Below, piece after piece: positions 59,646 to 64,000 of a stretch of 64,000 bases of DNA (its first letter is position 1; every line of letters starts with the position of its first letter). The translations under genes were made by a program, and so were the position numbers. The stretch spans positions 1 through 64,000 of the forward strand of contig JAISGD010000015.1 of assembly GCA_031263195.1 (NCBI GenBank), written 5' to 3'. The stretch is from Campylobacteraceae bacterium. Its GTDB lineage: Bacteria; Campylobacterota; Campylobacteria; Campylobacterales; Campylobacteraceae. The notes under the pieces were generated by a model, which was not told where the DNA came from, did not search any database, and worked only from the letters and a program-made list of their open reading frames with translations.

Positions 59646-59651
59646 ATTATA
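59646..59651 (-). promoter_or_regulatory. probable -10 box of the tRNA-Thr(TGT)-Tyr-Gly operon
   Basis: GAGATATAATCTCC on the minus strand contains TATAAT 20 bases before the first tRNA; the box is itself in a short palindrome. Confidence 0.55.
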
Positions 59652-59817
59652 TCTCAAAAGCAGCGACAAGTCAAGAGAAAAGGTTGCCTTTTAGAAATAT
59701 ATTTTTTATTTTTAGACTATTATTTCTAATTGTTTCCTTTTACTTGTCGCCAATTGCTGATAGCATATGGATACTCAAGCATAAAATTTGCTATTATGCC
59801 GAAAACAAAGGTTTTAT

Positions 59818-60555
59818 ATGTTAAAAATCCTCTTTTCACCGAGTGAAACAAAAAGCAACTTTTCACCCACAACAGTCAATCTCCAAAACGCGCTGTGGAA
59901 AGCGGAAAAGTTTCCTTTGAGGCTTAAGTGCATAGACCTTTACAATAAAATAATACAAAACAATAACAAAGCAGAACTCTCAAAGCTTTTCGGTTTAAAG
60001 CATGAAACAGGTAAATTTTTAAACATTGATACACATTTGTGTCTTGCTCAAAAAGCTATTTTAAGATACATTGGTACAGCGTATAAAAGCTTGGGGTACA
60101 TCTCTTTAGATAAAAACTCACAAAACTTTATAGACGAAAATGTGATGATTTTTTCCAATCTTTTCGGTCCTGTTTTGGCAGGAAACTTTTTACCGTATTA
60201 CAAAATAAAATATGGTGAGAGTCTGCGCGGGTTTGATGTCGGCGCATATTACAAAACAGGCTTTGAAAGTGATATTGATAAGTGGCTTGAAAATGGTTTA
60301 ATAATAGATTTAAGAGCTGCTTTTTACGAAAAATTTTATCAGCTAAAAACACCGTATATAACGATGAAATTTTACAAAAACGGTAAAATTGTAAGTCATT
60401 TTGCGAAAGAGTACAGGGGTTTCATCTTACGCAAATTGGCTATTTGCAGACCTTGCAGTATAGAAGAGTTTCAAGAGGTAAATTTTCAAAACCTCACTAT
60501 TAATGATATTAAAAAAAGCGGCTCAAAAATAGAATACTCATATAGTATAAAATGA
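59818..60555 (+). CDS. yaaA: peroxide stress protein YaaA
   Basis: 245 residues from the ATG at 59818 (AAAGG upstream). The family marks are I-L-F-S-P-S-E-T-K at the N-terminus, A-I-L-R-Y-I-G-T-A-Y near 85, F-S-N-L-F-G-P-V near 115 and a final K-E-Y-R-G-F-I-L-R. YaaA (DUF328) lowers free iron and limits DNA damage under H2O2 in E. coli. A second in-frame start at 59788 would add ten atypical residues. Confidence 0.93.
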   Translation: MLKILFSPSETKSNFSPTTVNLQNALWKAEKFPLRLKCIDLYNKIIQNNNKAELSKLFGLKHETGKFLNIDTHLCLAQKAILRYIGTAYKSLGYISLDKNSQNFIDENVMIFSNLFGPVLAGNFLPYYKIKYGESLRGFDVGAYYKTGFESDIDKWLENGLIIDLRAAFYEKFYQLKTPYITMKFYKNGKIVSHFAKEYRGFILRKLAICRPCSIEEFQEVNFQNLTINDIKKSGSKIEYSYSIK

Positions 60556-60610
60556 AAAATTTAGTTTAGAAAATGTAAAATTAATCAATAAATTTTATAA
60601 GGGAGCAACA

Positions 60611-60853
60611 ATGGAATGGTTGATAGTTGTAATTTTGATAATTGCAATATTTTTTATCACTAGAAAATACGATAGCGAGATCAAAATGTTAAACAGCATG
60701 ATAGAGTTAAACCGTAACGCTATTGATGAAAATATTAAAAACAAGCCAAAAATAAAAAAGAGTACTGAAGGAGATATCAATACTAAAAAGAGAGTGGGTA
60801 AAAAGAGTGCGATAAAAAAATCTCCCGCCAAAAAAAAGATTTCTACGGAATAA
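60611..60853 (+). CDS. small membrane protein with Lys-rich tail
   Basis: 80 residues, start supported by AAGGGAGC. One membrane helix (residues 2-18) is followed by a linker and a strongly basic tail (K-K-R-V-G-K-K-S-A-I-K-K). Not recognised. The topology (N-out or N-in helix with a positive cytoplasmic tail) could bind nucleic acid or phospholipid; follows yaaA after 55 bases. Confidence 0.7.
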   Translation: MEWLIVVILIIAIFFITRKYDSEIKMLNSMIELNRNAIDENIKNKPKIKKSTEGDINTKKRVGKKSAIKKSPAKKKISTE

Positions 60854-61403
60854 AAATTCCGATCTATTTAAAACATCTTGGAATGTAGCTTGATTTTGAT
60901 TTTTTGAGAGCGCGAGAAGAGTTGCGATGTTAAAGTATTTGTGTGGGAGGGGGTTTTATAAAAGTTGGTATTTTCCAAATATTATAACAGACTGTGACAA
61001 CGAAACATCTTCTCACAAAGAGAATGTATCCAGCTTATCTCACTAAAATCTGATTCTATACTTAAAAGAAAATAAAAATTAACAAAAAATGCAAAAAACA
61101 TAATAAAAATTATGATAACAATGTCGATCCTTTTTTATTTATGCCATAGATATTTGCAATATTGCCATCCTTTGGTAAAATATTTAAGACTGATAGTTTT
61201 GCCTTTTTATCAATTGTTAAATCAATAATATCACTCACTTGCGTCAATTGTTTAAAATGGCAAAAATGATCCATACTAATAAATACCCGTTAAAAAGATA
61301 GCTATCTGCCTAAAAACAGAAATCAGGGGGCTGATTTCGTTCAATATTCTTTTATCGCTTTTTAGTTAAAATAAATGCATTTTTATTTAGGCAAAGGTTT
61401 CTT
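60854..61403. other. 550-base spacer, one possible short gene
   Basis: Mostly A/T-rich. On the minus strand 61110-61274 an ATG opens a 54-codon frame (listed separately). No tRNA or terminator is clear. leuC needs a promoter somewhere before 61390; nothing stands out. Confidence 0.5.
61110..61274 (-). CDS. possible 54-residue protein, unrecognised
   Basis: The frame reads M-D-H-F-C-H-F-K-Q-L-T-Q-V-S-D-I-I-D, then K-K-A-K-L-S-V-L-N-I-L-P and ends I-N-K-K-G-S-T-L-L-S. The residue mix looks protein-like, but there is no ribosome site before the ATG. It could be a fragment of a lost gene as easily as a real small one. Confidence 0.25.
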   Translation of the reverse strand: MDHFCHFKQLTQVSDIIDLTIDKKAKLSVLNILPKDGNIANIYGINKKGSTLLS

Positions 61404-62669
61404 ATGGCACAAACTATAACAGAAAAGATTTTTAGTTCACATGTAAGTAAAAATGTATACGCGGACGATATCATAGAGAGCAAGATAGATATGGTCATAG
61501 GAAATGATATAACAACTCCTATCTCTATTCGCGCGTTTGAGGAGAGTAAAGCCAAAACTCTTGCGAATCCTGATGGATTTTCCATCGTTATGGACCATTA
61601 TATTCCCACAAAAGATATAGCAAGCGCAAATCAAGCGAAAATATCGCGCGAATTTGCATATAAACACAACTTAAAACACTATTTTGACGAAAAAGATATG
61701 GGTATAGAGCACGCGCTTTTACCGGAAAAAGGACTTATAGTTCCGGGCGATGTGATAATAGGAGCGGATTCTCATACATGTACGCACGGGGCATTGGGAA
61801 CTTTCGCGACAGGCGTGGGATCTACGGATTTAGCGTACGCGATGATAACGGGGGAAAATTGGTTTAAAGTTCCAAAAAGCATAAAAGTTGAGTTCAACGG
61901 CAAACCAAATGAGTTTGTTTATGGGAAAGATTTGATTTTGGAAATTATTAGAATGATAGGCGTTGACGGCGCGTTATATCAAACTCTTGAATTTACCGGA
62001 AATTCTTTAGAATACTTTACTATGGACGATAGATTTAGCCTCTGTAATATGGCTATAGAAGCCGGAGCAAAAAACGGTATAATCGCGGTTGATGATATAA
62101 CAAAAGAGTTTTTAAAAGATAAAAAAATGCCAAGAGAACCTAGATTTTTCTATTCGGACAAAGACGCGAACTATACGCGTATTTTAAAAGTAGATATATC
62201 CAAATTGGAAAGCGTTGTGGCATATCCGTTTTTACCAAGTAACGGTAAAAGCATATCAGAAGCCGTGAAGGATGATTTAAAGATAGATCAAGTATTTATA
62301 GGAAGTTGCACAAACGGGAGATTAAATGATCTAAGAATCGCGGCAAAAATCCTAAAAGGCAAAAAAGTCGCTAAAAAAACAAGAATGATAGTAACGCCTG
62401 CTACGCAAAAGATTGCTTTGCAAGCGCAAAAAGAGGGACTTTTCGATATTTTCATAGAAGCGGGGGCAGTTGTTAGCAACCCTACGTGCGGCGCGTGTCT
62501 TGGCGGATACATGGGGATTTTAGGTAAAAACGAAAGATGTGTTGCTACTACAAATAGAAATTTTGTAGGCAGAATGGGGGACAGAACAAGTGAAGTCTAT
62601 CTCGCAAATTCAGCAGTAGCGGCGGCAAGCGCGATAAAGGGCAAGATAGCCGATCCTAGAGAAATTTAA
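61404..62669 (+). CDS. leuC: 3-isopropylmalate dehydratase large subunit
   Basis: 421 residues, the short archaeal-like type of LeuC. It isomerises 2-isopropylmalate in leucine synthesis together with LeuD, which is not in the window. The [4Fe-4S] ligands are C in G-S-C-T-N-G-R near residue 300 and the pair in N-P-T-C-G-A-C-L-G-G near 360. G-A-D-S-H-T-C-T-H-G-A-L-G near 125 binds substrate. R-M-G-D-R-T-S-E-V-Y-L-A-N-S-A-V-A-A-A-S-A is the conserved end. A methylmalate/homoaconitate substrate cannot be excluded. Confidence 0.9.
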   Translation: MAQTITEKIFSSHVSKNVYADDIIESKIDMVIGNDITTPISIRAFEESKAKTLANPDGFSIVMDHYIPTKDIASANQAKISREFAYKHNLKHYFDEKDMGIEHALLPEKGLIVPGDVIIGADSHTCTHGALGTFATGVGSTDLAYAMITGENWFKVPKSIKVEFNGKPNEFVYGKDLILEIIRMIGVDGALYQTLEFTGNSLEYFTMDDRFSLCNMAIEAGAKNGIIAVDDITKEFLKDKKMPREPRFFYSDKDANYTRILKVDISKLESVVAYPFLPSNGKSISEAVKDDLKIDQVFIGSCTNGRLNDLRIAAKILKGKKVAKKTRMIVTPATQKIALQAQKEGLFDIFIEAGAVVSNPTCGACLGGYMGILGKNERCVATTNRNFVGRMGDRTSEVYLANSAVAAASAIKGKIADPREI

Positions 62670-62750
62670 TCATAAAAAATCCAGCATAGGAGGGTAGATT
62701 TGTAAAAGACTTGTCACTATTTGTATTTTGACACGGCAAACTTGATAAAT

Positions 62751-64000
62751 TTATAACAACAAAGCCAATCTCTCTTTAAGTCTCATATACTCATTTTTGC
62801 CCTCTATCACAAAAGCTATTTTCTCTTTGCTAATCTTTGTAAACTCTTCTTCCAATCTATTATAATTTTTACCCACAAAACTTCCGGACGAACGCATAAG
62901 ATTTTCCAGTTCATATATGTGAAAAGAGATCTTTAAACGCTCTTTTATCTCGTCAAGTTTTGGTTCGTAAACGCTGAATTTTGTCGGATTTTCCTCGTAT
63001 AGCTTTATAGAATTTTCTATCCTGCGTTCCAAAAACGCCACTACAACTTCGGTCGCGTTTTGATAGTTAAACTTCACTAAAGAACCTACATGTTTAAACT
63101 CTGAACTGATTTTGGCAAAACTATCGCTTATCTCGTCGCTGAAAGGCTTTAAAATATTTTCATAACTTTTTGAAGCAAATCTGCGTACGTTCGCGAATTG
63201 TATATCGGAGTGCAACGGTTTGGTTTTGCGTATCAACTCATAAGGTTTTTGCCACTCCAAAATTCTTGCTTCCAATTTTTTAAACACTTGAGCATTTTGT
63301 AAATTGACCTCATTTTGAATGACTTCAAGCGATTTTAGATACTGTTTAAACATTTTGCCTATCAAATCATCGTCAAAAAAGAGTTTTTTATATACTTCGT
63401 CGGCGTTAATCTTAGGCGCTTCGTACTTATGAGCTGCGAAAATCTCTTTACCTCCGAAAAATCCGACTTTTGCTTTCGCGTATCTTACCCTTTGCGAACT
63501 TGTTTTTTTGGACAAAATCTCTGTGGCAATTTTTTCTATAATCTCTTCAATTTTCAAAAAAGATTCGTTCAGAGATTTTGCGAAATGGCTTTTAAGTTCT
63601 TCAAAAGTTTTTATCGCCTCTTTCACATATTCGCTCAAAATATTCTCAAGCTCTTCATATATGGATATTATTTTTCCTTCTTGTTCCATCAATGTCTCAA
63701 TCAAAAGCTTTACATCCTGCGTAATAGCAAACTCTTTAGCGCTTATGGATATCGGCTGAATCTCTTTATAGATAAACGACATCACGGCTTCTATGTTGGA
63801 TTCTTTTAAAAGCTCCTCATTTTGAGACGCGTTTTTTTTATTGAGGATTTCGTTTTGTTTGTTGAACTCTTCCAACGCCTCGTCAAGCATCTGTTTTTCG
63901 ATAATATAACCGTTTTGTGACACGCTTTTTTTAAATCTTTTTAAAGCGTTGTCAAAACTCTCCTCCAATACGGTCTCTTTTTTGTTTGATCTCGCCTCCA
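62751..64000 (-). CDS. C-terminal part of a probable dynamin-like GTPase, partial
   Basis: About 416 residues are visible; the frame is open at the right edge, so the gene goes on past 64000 and the TTG at 63968 is not its start. The whole part is predicted as long amphipathic helices with coiled-coil character. One short break (K-A-K-V-G-F-F-G-G-K-E-I-F-A-A) near the middle may be a hydrophobic membrane-binding paddle. Size and helix pattern fit the stalk of the bacterial dynamin-like proteins encoded in pairs in this phylum (Cj0411/Cj0412). The GTPase domain, which would decide, is outside. Confidence 0.5.
   Translation of the reverse strand, partial: EARSNKKETVLEESFDNALKRFKKSVSQNGYIIEKQMLDEALEEFNKQNEILNKKNASQNEELLKESNIEAVMSFIYKEIQPISISAKEFAITQDVKLLIETLMEQEGKIISIYEELENILSEYVKEAIKTFEELKSHFAKSLNESFLKIEEIIEKIATEILSKKTSSQRVRYAKAKVGFFGGKEIFAAHKYEAPKINADEVYKKLFFDDDLIGKMFKQYLKSLEVIQNEVNLQNAQVFKKLEARILEWQKPYELIRKTKPLHSDIQFANVRRFASKSYENILKPFSDEISDSFAKISSEFKHVGSLVKFNYQNATEVVVAFLERRIENSIKLYEENPTKFSVYEPKLDEIKERLKISFHIYELENLMRSSGSFVGKNYNRLEEEFTKISKEKIAFVIEGKNEYMRLKERLALLL

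Overview
The window is an ordinary chromosomal segment of an AT-rich member of the Campylobacterota (former Epsilonproteobacteria). The evidence is an HsrA/CosR-type orphan response regulator, the ispH-rpsA pairing, a 421-residue LeuC, frequent GTG/TTG starts and A/T-rich spacers with TATAAT-like -10 boxes. rpoB and rpoC are separate genes overlapping by one base, which argues against Helicobacter and Wolinella, where they are fused. The genus cannot be settled from the sequence alone; a free-living Sulfurimonas/Sulfurospirillum-like lineage would fit.

Layout. 1-9.6 kb: end of an acyltransferase gene, a membrane protein, uvrA, polA-aat, metK, a PhoU-like gene and a HIT protein. 9.7-19.1 kb: a run of overlapping genes pheS-pheT-aroA-ispH, then rpsA, serA and efp (translation, shikimate, isoprenoid and serine synthesis). 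19.1-22.2 kb: bamA and tyrA, divergent from a shared promoter region. 22.2-24.2 kb: about 2 kb of very AT-rich, nearly gene-free DNA with one 87-residue gene and a (TC)10 tract. 24.2-28.5 kb: DEAD-box helicase, DUF3108 protein, and an ACT-domain protein coupled to a PaaK-type CoA ligase. 28.6-30.4 kb: a sodium:solute symporter with a 55-residue accessory subunit. 30.4-38.3 kb: prs-lepA, plsY-folB, hsrA/cosR, ferredoxin-ppx, a DyP-type peroxidase and a tRNA-Arg.

38.5-42.3 kb is a decaying accessory patch. It holds an old-yellow-enzyme pseudogene (in-frame TGA plus frameshift), a NTF2/SnoaL-like pseudogene with several frameshifts, an unrecognised gene split by one frameshift, shorter relics, and one intact, very AT-rich acyltransferase.

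42.3-59.7 kb is the translation/transcription super-cluster, read on the minus strand: tRNA-Thr(UGU), tRNA-Tyr, tRNA-Gly, tRNA-Thr(GGU), tuf, rpmG, tRNA-Trp, secE, nusG, rplK, rplA, rplJ, rplL, rpoB, rpoC, rpsL, rpsG, fusA. Visible hairpins after tuf, rpmG, rpoC and fusA, and a rplL-rpoB attenuator-like hairpin, divide it into transcription units. The last 4 kb hold yaaA, a small membrane protein, leuC and the C-terminal part of a probable dynamin-like protein.

I found no CRISPR array, intact insertion sequence, prophage or obvious defence system. The most unusual items are the decaying patch, the HsrA/CosR homologue that keeps a full phospho-acceptor pocket and has an 18-bp direct repeat upstream, the structured GC-rich rplK-rplA spacer, and the AT-rich desert with its dinucleotide tract.
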